Below are positions 1 through 9,200 of a stretch of 64,000 bases of DNA, in pieces. Each line of letters starts with the position of its first letter. Position 1 is the first letter of the stretch. The notes under the pieces were generated by a model. That model saw only the letters and a program-made list of their open reading frames with translations. It searched no databases and was not told the DNA's origin. Source of the DNA: Bdellovibrio bacteriovorus HD100 (lineage in GTDB: Bacteria > Bdellovibrionota > Bdellovibrionia > Bdellovibrionales > Bdellovibrionaceae); the NCBI RefSeq assembly GCF_000196175.1, contig NC_005363.1, positions 1,054,001 through 1,118,000 on the forward strand, given 5' to 3'. The translations under genes were made by a program, and so were the position numbers.

Positions 1-805
1 CTTGCGGATTTGTCGCTACAAGTTTCCAGTAGTGACGGCCGAAGGGCAGTGAAGCCATAAGTTGATTTGTATTTGGAGCGGCCTTCAGCAGCGGTTTCAG
101 CTGTTTTCGGCTGGGGCCGACCCACAACGTGACGTTGGAGTTGGCCGGGAACCCCTGCCATTGGAATGGCACCGATTCCGGGTTTTCAGCATCCATGGCC
201 ACCGGCTTTTGTGGCAGTGGAGTCAGGATTTTAACTTCTTCACGGGTGGTCAGGTCTTTGCTTTGACCGTCAGAACCTTTGATGGACGCTTTACCTTCCA
301 GAACCTGAACGTCGACAGAATCTCCGCGGCCTTTGGAAAGACTTGCGGAAGCCTGGGACAGATCGACTTTACCGTTGGCAGAGTTCAGCACCAGTCCCGG
401 GGCATCGCCTTCGGCGGTGCCGGTTTTGGCGTTAACGAACAAACTACCTTCCATCAAATCCAGGGCGATTTCGCCTTCGGACTTTTTGATCACAATCAGT
501 GATTCCGGCTCCAGATCCAGATAGCGATCCGAACCCACAAACTGGATGCGCACTTCGCCTCGCTCACTGGTACGGATGGCTTCACCGTTGTACAAAGGCT
601 CACCAGTGTTGACGAGCTGCCATAATAGACGGGATGCCGGGCGGCGCTGAATGTCTTCAACGACTTTTCCGACGTAGGCCAGCGGTTTTTCATTGGAATT
701 GGAGGAATGTGTGTCAGCTGTGGACTGATACCAGAACCACGTCGCAGCAAAAACGGATGACGAGCTTAATGCGGCGATAAGCAGACGTTTCCACTGTTTT
801 TTCAT
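1..805 (-). CDS. FecR-domain envelope protein, C-terminus cut by the window edge
   Basis: The open frame starts at the ATG at 805, behind a good AGGAGG ribosome site at about 811-818, and runs off the left edge after 268 codons. The N-terminus is basic followed by a single hydrophobic stretch (about residues 7-22), a signal anchor or uncleaved signal peptide. Residues of roughly 40-150 have the FecR look: a threshold-like 'NGEAIRT..RGEVRIQF' segment, then short beta-strand repeats ending in an EV-rich strand, as in FecR proteins that sense or display in the periplasm. No sigma factor or TonB receptor is visible here, so this is unlikely to be a classic iron-transport FecR. The family call is inference from pattern; the exact role is unknown. 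Confidence 0.6.
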   Translation of the reverse strand, partial: MKKQWKRLLIAALSSSSVFAATWFWYQSTADTHSSNSNEKPLAYVGKVVEDIQRRPASRLLWQLVNTGEPLYNGEAIRTSERGEVRIQFVGSDRYLDLEPESLIVIKKSEGEIALDLMEGSLFVNAKTGTAEGDAPGLVLNSANGKVDLSQASASLSKGRGDSVDVQVLEGKASIKGSDGQSKDLTTREEVKILTPLPQKPVAMDAENPESVPFQWQGFPANSNVTLWVGPSRKQLKPLLKAAPNTNQLMASLPFGRHYWKLVATNPQ

Positions 806-951
806 CGATTCCTCCTCATGCTTTTTTCGGAGTAAATGTCTCACTATTAAAGGGAGCTAAAGTCTAGGTCCGCCGTTTGGGCGATGGAATTATGGAATCA
901 AAATCAAATTCCCGTTGGACCGGTCTGGAAGATGGTCTAGAGTCTTGCGGT

Positions 952-1428
952 ATGGATAACAATAAGAACTACATCACCCCCGAAGGTCTGGCTAAGTTGA
1001 AGGCGGAATATCACGCGTTGATGCACGTGGAGCGGCCTAAATTGGTAGAGGTTGTGGCGTGGGCGGCCAGCAACGGGGATCGTTCAGAAAACGCGGATTA
1101 TCAGTATGGCAAACGTCGTTTGCGTGAAATCGACCGTCGTGTGCATTTTTTGACCAAACGAATCGAAGATGCTGAGCTCGTGGATCCAAAACAAATGAAA
1201 GGCACGACCGTGCTTTTCAGTGCCACAGTCACACTGGTTAATGAAGACGGTGATGAAGTGGTGTATCAGATCGTCGGCGAAGATGAGTTTGATCCGAAAG
1301 CGGGCAAGATTTCCTGGAAGTCTCCTGTGGCGCGTGCGCTTCTTGGAAAAAAGTTGGGAGATGAGGTGCGAATCATCAAACCTGCAGGCGAAGAGTTCGT
1401 TACTATCGAGAACGTAGAGTTTAAGTAA
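952..1428 (+). CDS. greB: Transcription elongation factor GreB
   Basis: GreB binds in the secondary channel of RNA polymerase and stimulates cleavage of backtracked RNA. The sequence has the two-part Gre layout: an N-terminal coiled-coil hairpin with the acidic tip SNGDRSENADYQYGK, followed by REIDRRVHFLTKRI, which is near identical to the enterobacterial GreB segment, and a C-terminal FKBP-like domain with SPVARALLGKKLGDEV. Starting at 952 gives 158 residues, the usual GreB length. In-frame ATGs at 877 and 892 would add up to 25 residues with no family resemblance; no start has a convincing Shine-Dalgarno site, so the start is chosen on length. It is a single gene between a divergent FecR-like gene and the DUF3465 gene. 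Confidence 0.93.
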   Translation: MDNNKNYITPEGLAKLKAEYHALMHVERPKLVEVVAWAASNGDRSENADYQYGKRRLREIDRRVHFLTKRIEDAELVDPKQMKGTTVLFSATVTLVNEDGDEVVYQIVGEDEFDPKAGKISWKSPVARALLGKKLGDEVRIIKPAGEEFVTIENVEFK

Positions 1429-1488
1429 ATTTTACAGTTGTCTTTGTCTGTACATTTTTGCACACTCCTGCGCATAGCAGGGGGAGCT

Positions 1489-1998
1489 ATGAAGTTCATC
1501 ACTAAAGTCAGTATTTATCTTTTCGCCTTCGTCGTTGTTTTCGCTCACGTTGAAACAGTTGAAGCCAAACGCCGCAACAATCATGAGGAATCCTGGGAAA
1601 AAAATCGCCAGAGTGAAGACTCTAGTTACGAGTCGGGCGCATTTTTGGATGAATCTGCCAGTGATTCCGATCTGGTACGGGCGGTGAATGAGCGCCGTCG
1701 TGAGGACTTTGTGGAGGGGGGCCGTCTGACAGTTGTAAAAATCCTGCCGGACGACAACAGTGGACTGGAGCATCAAAAGTGGGTGGTTCGTCTTTCCAAT
1801 GGCGAGCTTATGCAGGCTGTGTATAATCTGGATATGTGCCCACGTGTTCCTTTGAATGTTGGCGACGTAATCGCCATGGGTGGGCAGTTTATTTGGACCA
1901 ACAAAGGTGGACTGCTGCACTGGCTTCACCACGATCCCCGCGGCAGACGCCCGGATGGATATGTGTACGTGAACGGGCAGTACTACTGTAAGGAGTAG
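1489..1998 (+). CDS. Secreted DUF3465-family protein
   Basis: The ATG at 1489 follows GGGGAG. The 169-residue product has a signal peptide (residues 1-26, cut after VEA), an acidic/basic low-complexity stretch, then a globular domain of about 95 residues. That domain carries the DUF3465 signature: HQKWVVRLSNG, an NLD..PRVP segment, a GD....GQF strand and the end motif GGLLHWLHHDPRGRRPDGY. DUF3465 proteins are small exported proteins with an OB-like fold; their biochemical role is not established. The stop is 3 nt before the TTG start of the next gene, whose ribosome site lies inside this gene's last codons, so the two are probably translated from one message. Confidence 0.75.
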   Translation: MKFITKVSIYLFAFVVVFAHVETVEAKRRNNHEESWEKNRQSEDSSYESGAFLDESASDSDLVRAVNERRREDFVEGGRLTVVKILPDDNSGLEHQKWVVRLSNGELMQAVYNLDMCPRVPLNVGDVIAMGGQFIWTNKGGLLHWLHHDPRGRRPDGYVYVNGQYYCKE

Positions 1999-2000
1999 AC

Positions 2001-3005
2001 TTGCAACGACTGAACCTGATTCCATGTGCAGCGCCTTTTTGGGCCGACAGTGGTCACGGTCAGACATTGTGGGCTCACTTCCTGAAGTCCGCAGAGCTTT
2101 CACATTTCGGCAAAAAATTTGAAGTCGATCTTCCTGACGGGGATCGACTTTTTTGTTCCTGGCTCGAGGGCCACACCAATCTGGTGGTCAGTCTGTTTCA
2201 CGGTCTTTCCGGGGATGTCACCTCGGACTATATGCAAAGAACCGCGCTGATCTGTCAGCAATTGGGGCATTCTGTTGTGCTGGTCAATCACCGTGGAGCT
2301 GGTGAGGGCGCGCCCTTTGCAAAACGTCCGTATCATTCCGGCAGTGCCGAGGATGTGTCCGTGGTGCTGGGACAGCTTCGTCAGATGTTCCCGAATAAAA
2401 AGCACATCTCGGTCGGATATTCGTTGAGTGGCAATATCATGCTGTGCCTGCTGGGCGGGTATGGTGGAAAGCACAAACCTGACGGTGCGATCACCGTCAA
2501 TGCGCCCTTAAATCTGCAATCAGGCTCATTGCTTTTAAAATCGGGCTTTAACCGTGTGTATGACATGCGTTTTGTTCTGCGCCTGCGCAAGCTGGTGGAA
2601 GAAAAGCACCGCCTGGGGCTGATCACGGAAAAATATGAAATTCCGAAGTGGGCCACGGTGTGGGATATGGATCAGATTTACACAGCGCCGGCGTCCGGCT
2701 TTGCCAGTCGCGAGGACTACTATCAGCGTTGTTCTTCGATTCAGTACGTTTCCGGTATTGATGTGCCGACTTACACCCTGACTTCGGCGGATGATCCGTT
2801 TGTAGATGTCAGTGACTATCTGCGGGCACCATTCTCCAAGCACGTCCAACTGCATATTGAAAAGCGCGGCGGGCACATGGGCTATCTGCACCGCCAGTCT
2901 TTGCCTGTGGGGGGAACGCGCTGGCTGGATTATTATTTGTATGAAGCCTTAAGAGGTCTTGAAGGCACACTCAATGAAAAGGTTCCAGCGCTGTCTCCAA
3001 AGTGA
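2001..3005 (+). CDS. Alpha/beta hydrolase, YheT family
   Basis: This is a cytoplasmic esterase-like hydrolase of the YheT/ABHD1 type (334 residues). The opening 'FWADSGHGQTLWAHF' is typical of YheT proteins, where a hydrophilic lead precedes the hydrolase core. The nucleophile elbow is GYSLSGN (Ser about residue 137), the acid is in SADDPF and the histidine in KRGGHMGYL. HGLSGD supplies the oxyanion loop. The start is TTG at 2001 with AAGGAG at 1989-1994; no ATG fits. It follows the DUF3465 gene without a gap, and its 3' end overlaps the convergent glycosyltransferase-like gene by 57 nt. The substrate cannot be told from the sequence. Confidence 0.85.
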   Translation: MQRLNLIPCAAPFWADSGHGQTLWAHFLKSAELSHFGKKFEVDLPDGDRLFCSWLEGHTNLVVSLFHGLSGDVTSDYMQRTALICQQLGHSVVLVNHRGAGEGAPFAKRPYHSGSAEDVSVVLGQLRQMFPNKKHISVGYSLSGNIMLCLLGGYGGKHKPDGAITVNAPLNLQSGSLLLKSGFNRVYDMRFVLRLRKLVEEKHRLGLITEKYEIPKWATVWDMDQIYTAPASGFASREDYYQRCSSIQYVSGIDVPTYTLTSADDPFVDVSDYLRAPFSKHVQLHIEKRGGHMGYLHRQSLPVGGTRWLDYYLYEALRGLEGTLNEKVPALSPK

Positions 3006-3650
3006 GAAGCCTGGCAATGTCTGTCCTGATTCAAACACCGGAATTTCCAAAACGCGAAGCTGCTGACGGCGAAGGCCCCCCAGCAGTTGGGGTCCCAGAT
3101 ACCAGCCGGTGAATTTGCCGGGATGGTCGGCGGCCAGCTTTTCAATCGCGGCTTTTTTAAACAGCAGAATCTCGCTTAAAGGGTCGTGGGGGCATCGCGG
3201 GAATTTGTCGCGCAAAATGCGGTTGAAGCTGTCTTCCATCTGCTGACGCGGATGCGGGCCTTTCAGGAAGGGGCTGTCTTTTTTCTTGTAGCGATCGCCC
3301 CAGCAGATTTCATAACCTTCTTCGGTCATCAGGTTTTGCAGTAATTTGAAGTAATCCCCCAGAGGCGTATTCATGTCCACGGATGTGATGGCTGAAAACG
3401 GGGCCTGGCTGTTTTTCAAGCCCAGCCACAAACTGGCCGCACGGCCGAGCTTTTTTGAATTCTGCAAAATGCGCACGGGGCCTTCGGTCGGGGGCACCAC
3501 GCAGCCTTTTTCTGCCACAACGATAACTTCATAGTTTAGCGGGAACTTGGCAAAAAAACCGCGCAGATCGCGCAGGTACGCCGGAAGCATTTCAGGCTGT
3601 TCCAAATAAACAATCAGTGAGCAGTGCGGGGTTGACACGGAAGATTCCAT
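2949..3650 (-). CDS. Glycosyltransferase family 2-like protein
   Basis: The 233-residue protein has the start of a GT-A fold: SLIVYLEQPEMLPAYLRDL, EVIVVAEKG, then NSKKLGRAASLWLGL (the GxGRAxxxG-like strand-helix of dolichol-phosphate-mannose synthase relatives) and a TSVDMNTP strand where the metal-binding DxD would sit, here reduced to DMN. No membrane segment is seen. The ATG at 3650 is preferred over an upstream TTG at 3668, which would overlap the divergent neighbour. The next gene, encoding an Agl23-like polytopic protein, starts 17 nt away on the other strand, so the two may share a control region and both act on lipid-linked sugars. The sugar donor is unknown, and the altered DxD leaves activity open. 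Confidence 0.6.
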   Translation of the reverse strand: MESSVSTPHCSLIVYLEQPEMLPAYLRDLRGFFAKFPLNYEVIVVAEKGCVVPPTEGPVRILQNSKKLGRAASLWLGLKNSQAPFSAITSVDMNTPLGDYFKLLQNLMTEEGYEICWGDRYKKKDSPFLKGPHPRQQMEDSFNRILRDKFPRCPHDPLSEILLFKKAAIEKLAADHPGKFTGWYLGPQLLGGLRRQQLRVLEIPVFESGQTLPGFSLWRQRWNLFIECAFKTS

Positions 3651-3667
3651 CTTTACGATAGTTAACA

Positions 3668-5188
3668 ATGAAATCTCTCAAGGTCACGAACTTCTCTCAT
3701 GCGGCTTTCTGGGCGGGGCTTTTCCTGCTGGCATTGATCAGTCGTTTTGCTCTTTTGACCAACAAACCCATTCATTTTGACGAAAGCATCAACGGCTGGT
3801 TCGTGATGCAGATGTCTAAGCTGGGTTATTACAAGTACGATCCCAACAACTATCACGGTCCGATGTACTTTTATATGCTGCAGGGGTTTGAGTCCCTGTG
3901 GGGCCGAAGTCTGGAAACTCTGCGAGCAGTGCCCGCGGTATTCAGCGTGCTCAGTGTGGTTGTTCTGGCCTGGGGGGCGCTTCGTCCCAAGGCTGTGAAC
4001 ATGGTGATGGCAGTACTGGTGCTGCTCAGTCCGGCCTTTGTCTTTTTTGGCCGTTCGGGAATTCATGAAATGCCTTTTGTGTTTTTCCAACTGGTGGCGG
4101 GTATGGGAATCTTGCGCTGGATCGGACGTCAGGATGAAAAAGCGCTGGGGCTTTTCCTGATCGGGCTGTGGGGCATGATGGCGCTGAAGGAAACATTCGT
4201 GATCACGATGTTTGCCTGGGTGGTGGCCTTTTTGACTCTGGGGTGGAATCAATTGCGCACGATGTTTTCCCCGGAAACAATTCGCTTGGCGTGGAGTGGT
4301 CGTCTGACTGTTTTGACGGTGTTGCTGCTTTTGATCTTCCTGCAGTTGTTCACGGGCTTTTATCAGAATCTTTCAGGCATCATCGATTTCTTTAAAGCGG
4401 TACTGCCATGGTTGAAAACCGGGGTGCATGGTCATGGTCACGAAAAAAGCGTGTGGTACTGGCTGCAGGTCCTTTACACGGCTGAGCCATTGGTGCTTTT
4501 GGGCGGCTTGCTGGCGGTCGTGGGTATCTTCTCCAAACGCAGGGAACTGCGTGCTGTCAGTGTGTTTTCATTGGTGCAGCTTTTGGTGTATTCCCTGATC
4601 CCGTACAAGACGGTGTGGTGTGTGCTTTCGCTGGTGTGGGGTTTTTACTTTGTTCTGGCGATGTCGCTGGTCAATGCCTTTGAATCCCGCTTTGTGGGCC
4701 GCCATGTGCTGGCGGGTGTGGCAGTGTTGTTGGCGGCCGTGGGCCTTCGTAGTGCGTGGATCTCAGTGTATCAAAGACCTATTGATTTGACGCATCCTTA
4801 TGTTTACGTCAATTCCACCTACGAGCTGGTGCAGGTTTCTGACCTTATCACCAAAAATATTCTGGAAAAACCTTCGTTGGCCCAACAAAGAATGCAAGTC
4901 GGCATGAAAGAACAGTGGCCATGGCCGTGGCTTTTGCGCTATGCAAATAATTTGTCCTATGAGCTTTGCAGCAAACGCGTTCAGGAAAATGCCGCTGTGT
5001 ATTTCTGTGACTACGGGGTCGCCGATCCTCTGGAGTTGTTGTTGAACGAGCCGTATTGGAAGCTGGAAGTGGTCTTCCGCCAGTCGCGAGAACCAAGTCT
5101 GATATATCTGCGCAAAGCTGATTTTGACATGAGTGATTACAAGGGGCGCCTGCAAAGCGTGGGGCCAGAGTTGGAGGAGTCTCCGTGA
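3668..5188 (+). CDS. Polytopic membrane protein, Agl23/TIGR03663-like (GT-C type)
   Basis: The 506-residue protein has about ten hydrophobic segments. The N-terminal block, with the first membrane helix, then PIHFDES, then NYHGPMYFYML, is the signature of TIGR03663 proteins and of GT-C glycosyltransferases: the acidic residues after the first helix sit in the first outer loop and bind the lipid-linked donor. The family is named after archaeal Agl23, associated with flippase or glycosylation activity; no function has been shown for the bacterial members that I know of. The gene is divergent from a GT2-like gene and overlaps the GTG start of the following transglycosylase by 4 nt, implying translational coupling with peptidoglycan metabolism. 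Confidence 0.7.
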   Translation: MKSLKVTNFSHAAFWAGLFLLALISRFALLTNKPIHFDESINGWFVMQMSKLGYYKYDPNNYHGPMYFYMLQGFESLWGRSLETLRAVPAVFSVLSVVVLAWGALRPKAVNMVMAVLVLLSPAFVFFGRSGIHEMPFVFFQLVAGMGILRWIGRQDEKALGLFLIGLWGMMALKETFVITMFAWVVAFLTLGWNQLRTMFSPETIRLAWSGRLTVLTVLLLLIFLQLFTGFYQNLSGIIDFFKAVLPWLKTGVHGHGHEKSVWYWLQVLYTAEPLVLLGGLLAVVGIFSKRRELRAVSVFSLVQLLVYSLIPYKTVWCVLSLVWGFYFVLAMSLVNAFESRFVGRHVLAGVAVLLAAVGLRSAWISVYQRPIDLTHPYVYVNSTYELVQVSDLITKNILEKPSLAQQRMQVGMKEQWPWPWLLRYANNLSYELCSKRVQENAAVYFCDYGVADPLELLLNEPYWKLEVVFRQSREPSLIYLRKADFDMSDYKGRLQSVGPELEESP

Positions 5189-7413
5189 AAAAAAGGATCA
5201 TGGCCAGCGGCCTTCTGTTGGGAAGTGTCGCTTTCGCCCAAGTGCAAAAAGTGGACGTGAAAAAAGAGCTGCCGAAAGCTGCGGTGGTGGATCTTTATAA
5301 AATTTCAGATGCGAAAAAAACGACCAAACTTTCACCGCTGTCGCAGTTGAAAGACTATGAAATTCATCTGAAATGGGCCGAGTGTGCACGACTGGCGCCA
5401 CAAGTGTTCACCGCTAACAAAGACCTTCGTGGCTGGATTGGTGTGAGCTGGCTGCACTGTCTGGATGAAGCCCAGAAGAAAGCCAAAGACCGTGCAGCGG
5501 TGGATCGTGCGCTGACCACGATGGAAGCCCACAAAGATCTTTTCCGCAACGGTCCGTGGTCGGTAAGTCTTGAAAAGTACTATCTGGATTTCAAGATGGT
5601 GCAGTTGGAAGATCAAGTGACCCGTAAAAACAAAAAGGCCGCCGCCAGCATTGATGCTTTGTTATCCAGTGCTGCATCCCTGAGTCGTGAACAGAAATCC
5701 AAGGCTTATCAGCTGCTGGGCGATCTGGCGATGCTTGATAACAACTACAACGAAGCGCAGTTCTTTTTTGAGCAGGCCCAGGACCAGAAAGACTCCAAAT
5801 ACCTTCAGGAAAAGCTGGATTTCATCGCCAAGACCAAAACAACAGTGACGCCACCGGCAAAAGCGGCCACCACGTCATCTGAGGTGGCAGGAGATGAAGC
5901 CAAGATTGAAGAACGCATCCGTCTGGCGCAAAAGCAGAACGATCCTGTCGCCGCACTCAAAGACAGTGTGCAGATTCTGAATGAATACCCGGGCAGCCGC
6001 GCTGCGCGCCGTCTGAAAGACAGGCCGCTGGAAATTTACAATTCCCTGAGTGAAAAGCTGGCCAAAGTCAAAGCTCTGAATGAAATGGAAGAAGCTGACA
6101 CCGCGCGATTGATGGAGTGGGCACACAGCATGCATCGCCGTGCGGATTACTCCGGCTCGTTGTCTTTGGCCACCAAGGCTTTGGACAAAAACCCGCATGC
6201 CCCATCCACGACGTCGGCTTTGTGGATCGCCAGCCGCTCGGCGCATTTCATGGGTCAGTACGACAAAGCGCTGGAGCTTTATAAAAAGCTGTACACTTAT
6301 CATCTGGGTTCGGATGAAGCGGCAGAAGCTTTGTTCCGGGCCAGTCTGATTTATTTCCGCAAGCAGGACTACACAAGTTCTTCGGCCTTGCTGGAGCGCC
6401 TGTTGCAGCAGGGGCGTGATCGCTATGATCTGAACGGACAGTACTGGCTTGTGCGCTCTTTACAGGAAAGCAAATCCGAGCGTGCGGCGCAGGCTGCAGC
6501 TGATTTGATCGAACGTTATCCGTTTTCTTACTATGGCCTTCGTCTGCGGGCCGAGTCACAAAAAGGCAAATTGTCCTGGCCCGAGAATAAAGACAAGGCT
6601 CCTGCTTTGGGATCTGAGTTCTTTGTCGTGGGGGCGCAAAAAGGTGCATGGCGCAGATTCAAAGTCCTGTCCGAAGCGGGTTGGGTCAGTGAAGCTCAGG
6701 AAGAGCTTTCCTCTGTGCCGTTCCTGAAGGATGCGACTTTGAAAGTTCAATTGGCGGAAAAACTAGTGGAACGACATCAGTATGTTACTGCCATTCGTTG
6801 GATCAATGAAGCCATGGAGGCGGATCCGCGTCTGCGCCGCGAGCAGTTTGTGAAGATCGGATACCCGGAAGCCTTTGCCAGTCTGTATCAGGCTGAGGCG
6901 GAACGTTATGGCATCGACGCGGTTTTGTTTAAAAGCCTGACTCGTCAGGAAAGTGCCTTCAATCTGAAGGCAGTTTCAACCTCGAATGCTCTGGGTCTGA
7001 TGCAGATGATTCCACCAACGGCCCAGGAAGTGTCCAAGAAACTGGGCATGAAGGTGGAGCTTCCGGATGACATGTTCCGTCCTGAAGTGAACATTCCGAT
7101 GGGCTCTTACTATGTCTCCCAGATGTTAGACCAGTTCCAGGGAAGCGTTCCTTTCGCTCTGGCGGCTTATAACGCAGGACCCTATCGCGTGAAGCTGTGG
7201 ATCGACGCAAGAGCTGAGGTCAGCGAATTACTTGCCAAGCCCAGCTCCGCCCCTGTGGATGAGCTGTGGTTTGATGAGCTGCCATGGACGGAAACAAGCT
7301 TCTATGTGAAGGCCATTCTTCGCAACGTCCTGCTGTATCGGCTGTCAGAGAAGGGCAATTACGAGGTAAATCCCGTCTTATGGCAGGATTTGCTTAACAA
7401 AAAGGCAAAATAA
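5185..7413 (+). CDS. slt: Soluble lytic murein transglycosylase, Slt70-like
   Basis: This enzyme cleaves the MurNAc-GlcNAc bond of peptidoglycan with formation of 1,6-anhydro ends, in the periplasm. The start is GTG at 5185 behind TTGGAGGAG. Residues 1-19 form a signal peptide ending VAFAQ. About 550 residues of helical, TPR-like repeats follow (for example DEAAEALFRASLIYFRKQDY), matching the doughnut-shaped U domain of Slt70. The catalytic domain lies near residues 570-690: RQESAFNLKAVS holds the catalytic Glu, then ALGLMQMIPPTA and FALAAYNAGP. At 742 residues it is somewhat longer than Escherichia coli Slt. It overlaps the upstream membrane protein gene by 4 nt. A second transglycosylase, MltD-like, lies 63 nt downstream. 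Confidence 0.92.
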   Translation: MKKRIMASGLLLGSVAFAQVQKVDVKKELPKAAVVDLYKISDAKKTTKLSPLSQLKDYEIHLKWAECARLAPQVFTANKDLRGWIGVSWLHCLDEAQKKAKDRAAVDRALTTMEAHKDLFRNGPWSVSLEKYYLDFKMVQLEDQVTRKNKKAAASIDALLSSAASLSREQKSKAYQLLGDLAMLDNNYNEAQFFFEQAQDQKDSKYLQEKLDFIAKTKTTVTPPAKAATTSSEVAGDEAKIEERIRLAQKQNDPVAALKDSVQILNEYPGSRAARRLKDRPLEIYNSLSEKLAKVKALNEMEEADTARLMEWAHSMHRRADYSGSLSLATKALDKNPHAPSTTSALWIASRSAHFMGQYDKALELYKKLYTYHLGSDEAAEALFRASLIYFRKQDYTSSSALLERLLQQGRDRYDLNGQYWLVRSLQESKSERAAQAAADLIERYPFSYYGLRLRAESQKGKLSWPENKDKAPALGSEFFVVGAQKGAWRRFKVLSEAGWVSEAQEELSSVPFLKDATLKVQLAEKLVERHQYVTAIRWINEAMEADPRLRREQFVKIGYPEAFASLYQAEAERYGIDAVLFKSLTRQESAFNLKAVSTSNALGLMQMIPPTAQEVSKKLGMKVELPDDMFRPEVNIPMGSYYVSQMLDQFQGSVPFALAAYNAGPYRVKLWIDARAEVSELLAKPSSAPVDELWFDELPWTETSFYVKAILRNVLLYRLSEKGNYEVNPVLWQDLLNKKAK

Positions 7414-7439
7414 GGGCGATGTTTTATTGAAAAATCCCT

Positions 7440-7465
7440 CTGAGTTTTGTAGCCTGAAAACTCAG
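7440..7465 (+). promoter_or_regulatory. Perfect 9-bp hairpin just before the mltD ribosome site
   Basis: CTGAGTTTT (7440-7448) and AAAACTCAG (7457-7465) form a perfect inverted repeat with an 8-nt loop. There is no U-run after it, so it is a poor terminator. It ends 2 nt before the CGGAGG-type ribosome site of mltD. It may be a leader hairpin, an mRNA processing or attenuation element between slt and mltD, or a protein operator. Confidence 0.45.
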
Positions 7466-7476
7466 TCGGAGGACTC

Positions 7477-9057
7477 ATGAGGAGACTTTTAACATTGAGT
7501 TTGGTCCTGGCCTTTGTGTCAGGGTGTGCTCATAAGGATTTGGGCACAAAAGCTGGCAGACCAGCTACCAACAGTGAAGGGGATTTGAAGGACATCGGTT
7601 CGTTCCGTTTGTCTGACCCCGAAGGCCCCAAGGTGGTGGATCAGGAATTGGAATCCATCCCTACTGAAGTTAACCCCCTAGTTGAAAAATGGATTGCCTA
7701 CTTCCAGGGTCGCGGTCGCCCGCACATGGAACGTTACCTGGCCCGTTCCACTCGTTACGAAAAACTGATGAAGAAGGTTTTGCGTGACAATGGACTTCCT
7801 GAAGATCTGTTTTACATCGCTTTGATCGAATCCGGATTCAGCTCGCGCGCGACCTCTCACGCTTCAGCGGTGGGGTACTGGCAGTTCATCCGTGGTACGG
7901 GCAAACGTTATGGTCTGGACATCAATGCCTTCGTGGATGAGCGTCGTGACCCGGTCTTTGCAACTCAGGCTGCGGCCGAGTACTTCAAAGGTCTTTATAG
8001 CGTGTTTGGTTCCTGGTATCTGGCGATGGCTTCCTACAACGTGGGTGAAAATCGCGTGAAGCGTGAAGTGATGAATCACTACACCCGTGACTTCTGGGAG
8101 CTGGCTCGTAAAAAACGTCTGCCAGCTGAAACCATCAACTACGTGCCAAAATTCATCGCGGCTAAAATGATCGGTAAGGATCCGGCGAAGTACGGGTTTG
8201 ACGACATCGATTATCTTCCGCCGATTGAGTTCGATCACATCACCGTTTCCCAGCCAGTGAACTTGCGTCAGATGGCCGAGAAAATGAACCTGAACTATGA
8301 GGACTTCAAAGCTTTGAATCCCAAGTTCAAGGGTGAAGTGGCGATCCTGAAGGGCAGTGACCTGATTCTGCGTATTCCTCCGGGCACGACAGAGCAATCC
8401 AAAGTGGCTGCGGCAGAAAGTTTTGTTTCCCGTGTTCAGTTTGTGGCTGACACTGGTGACACGCAGACCTACCGCATACGTCATGGTGACACTTTGAGCA
8501 CGGTGGCTCGTCGTTATCGCACGACGGTGGCATTCCTGCGTGACCTGAATGATCTGCCTCGTCGCAAGCCCTTGAAAGTGGGCATGCGCATCCAGGTTCC
8601 GGATCGTACGCCGCTGAAGGACCGTTCACAAACTCGTTCTATGGTGGCAAAGAAATCCGATGCTCCTAAGAACACAGTGACAATCAGCAGTGATGGTCGT
8701 TACTACATCGTTCAGTCCGGGGACTCTTTGTTCACGATTGCGCGCAAATATGCCACCAGCGTTTCTGAGCTTCAGCGTATGAACAACATCAAACGTGGTC
8801 GCACATTGAAAGTGGGCATGAAACTGAAAGTCCCAACTCCAGGCAGCTCGTCTGCACGTGAAGTGGCTACTGAAGTTGCTCAAAGCAAAAAAGCGAAATC
8901 CAAAGTTCACGTGGTTCGCAGAGGTGAAAACCTTTCTGTGATCGCGGCGAAATACAATGTGGCAGTTTCTGATATCAAAGAAAGAAACAAGATCCGCAAC
9001 CCGGCTTCTCTGGTTGTGGGGGCACGCATCGTGATCCCATCGGAAGTGAAGCAATAA
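7477..9057 (+). CDS. mltD: Membrane-bound lytic transglycosylase MltD with three LysM domains
   Basis: This is a 526-residue lipoprotein peptidoglycan hydrolase. The signal ends in the lipobox VSGC (Cys17), so it should be anchored to the envelope. The catalytic domain spans roughly residues 85-230, with catalytic Glu118 in ALIESGFSS, then SAVGYWQFIRGTGKRYGL and ASYNVGENRV, the MltD family 1D motifs. Three LysM peptidoglycan-binding modules follow at about 327-375, 405-455 and 476-523, each beginning YxxxxGDxL or the like and ending GxxxxVP. Escherichia coli MltD has two LysM copies. The linkers are Lys/Ser rich. The start ATG has GGAGGACTC upstream. A strong terminator follows, so slt-mltD probably closes the operon begun at 3668. 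Confidence 0.95.
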   Translation: MRRLLTLSLVLAFVSGCAHKDLGTKAGRPATNSEGDLKDIGSFRLSDPEGPKVVDQELESIPTEVNPLVEKWIAYFQGRGRPHMERYLARSTRYEKLMKKVLRDNGLPEDLFYIALIESGFSSRATSHASAVGYWQFIRGTGKRYGLDINAFVDERRDPVFATQAAAEYFKGLYSVFGSWYLAMASYNVGENRVKREVMNHYTRDFWELARKKRLPAETINYVPKFIAAKMIGKDPAKYGFDDIDYLPPIEFDHITVSQPVNLRQMAEKMNLNYEDFKALNPKFKGEVAILKGSDLILRIPPGTTEQSKVAAAESFVSRVQFVADTGDTQTYRIRHGDTLSTVARRYRTTVAFLRDLNDLPRRKPLKVGMRIQVPDRTPLKDRSQTRSMVAKKSDAPKNTVTISSDGRYYIVQSGDSLFTIARKYATSVSELQRMNNIKRGRTLKVGMKLKVPTPGSSSAREVATEVAQSKKAKSKVHVVRRGENLSVIAAKYNVAVSDIKERNKIRNPASLVVGARIVIPSEVKQ

Positions 9058-9083
9058 GACTTTTCTCGCAATTGTCTTAACTC

Positions 9084-9140
9084 GACCCCAAAATCACGAC
9101 GGGAAGTAAAGCCGGTCTCAGATTTTGGGGTCTTTTTTTA
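9084..9140 (+). terminator. Rho-independent terminator after mltD
   Basis: GACCCCAAAATC (9084-9095) pairs perfectly with GATTTTGGGGTC (9121-9132), followed by a run of T. The 25-nt loop is long, but the 12-bp stem and U-tract are clear. Confidence 0.85.
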
Positions 9141-9200
9141 TCTTCTCTCAGGTTCTATTGTGACATCCTGTCGCCTTCCTTGAACCTTGTCTTAGTGTAA

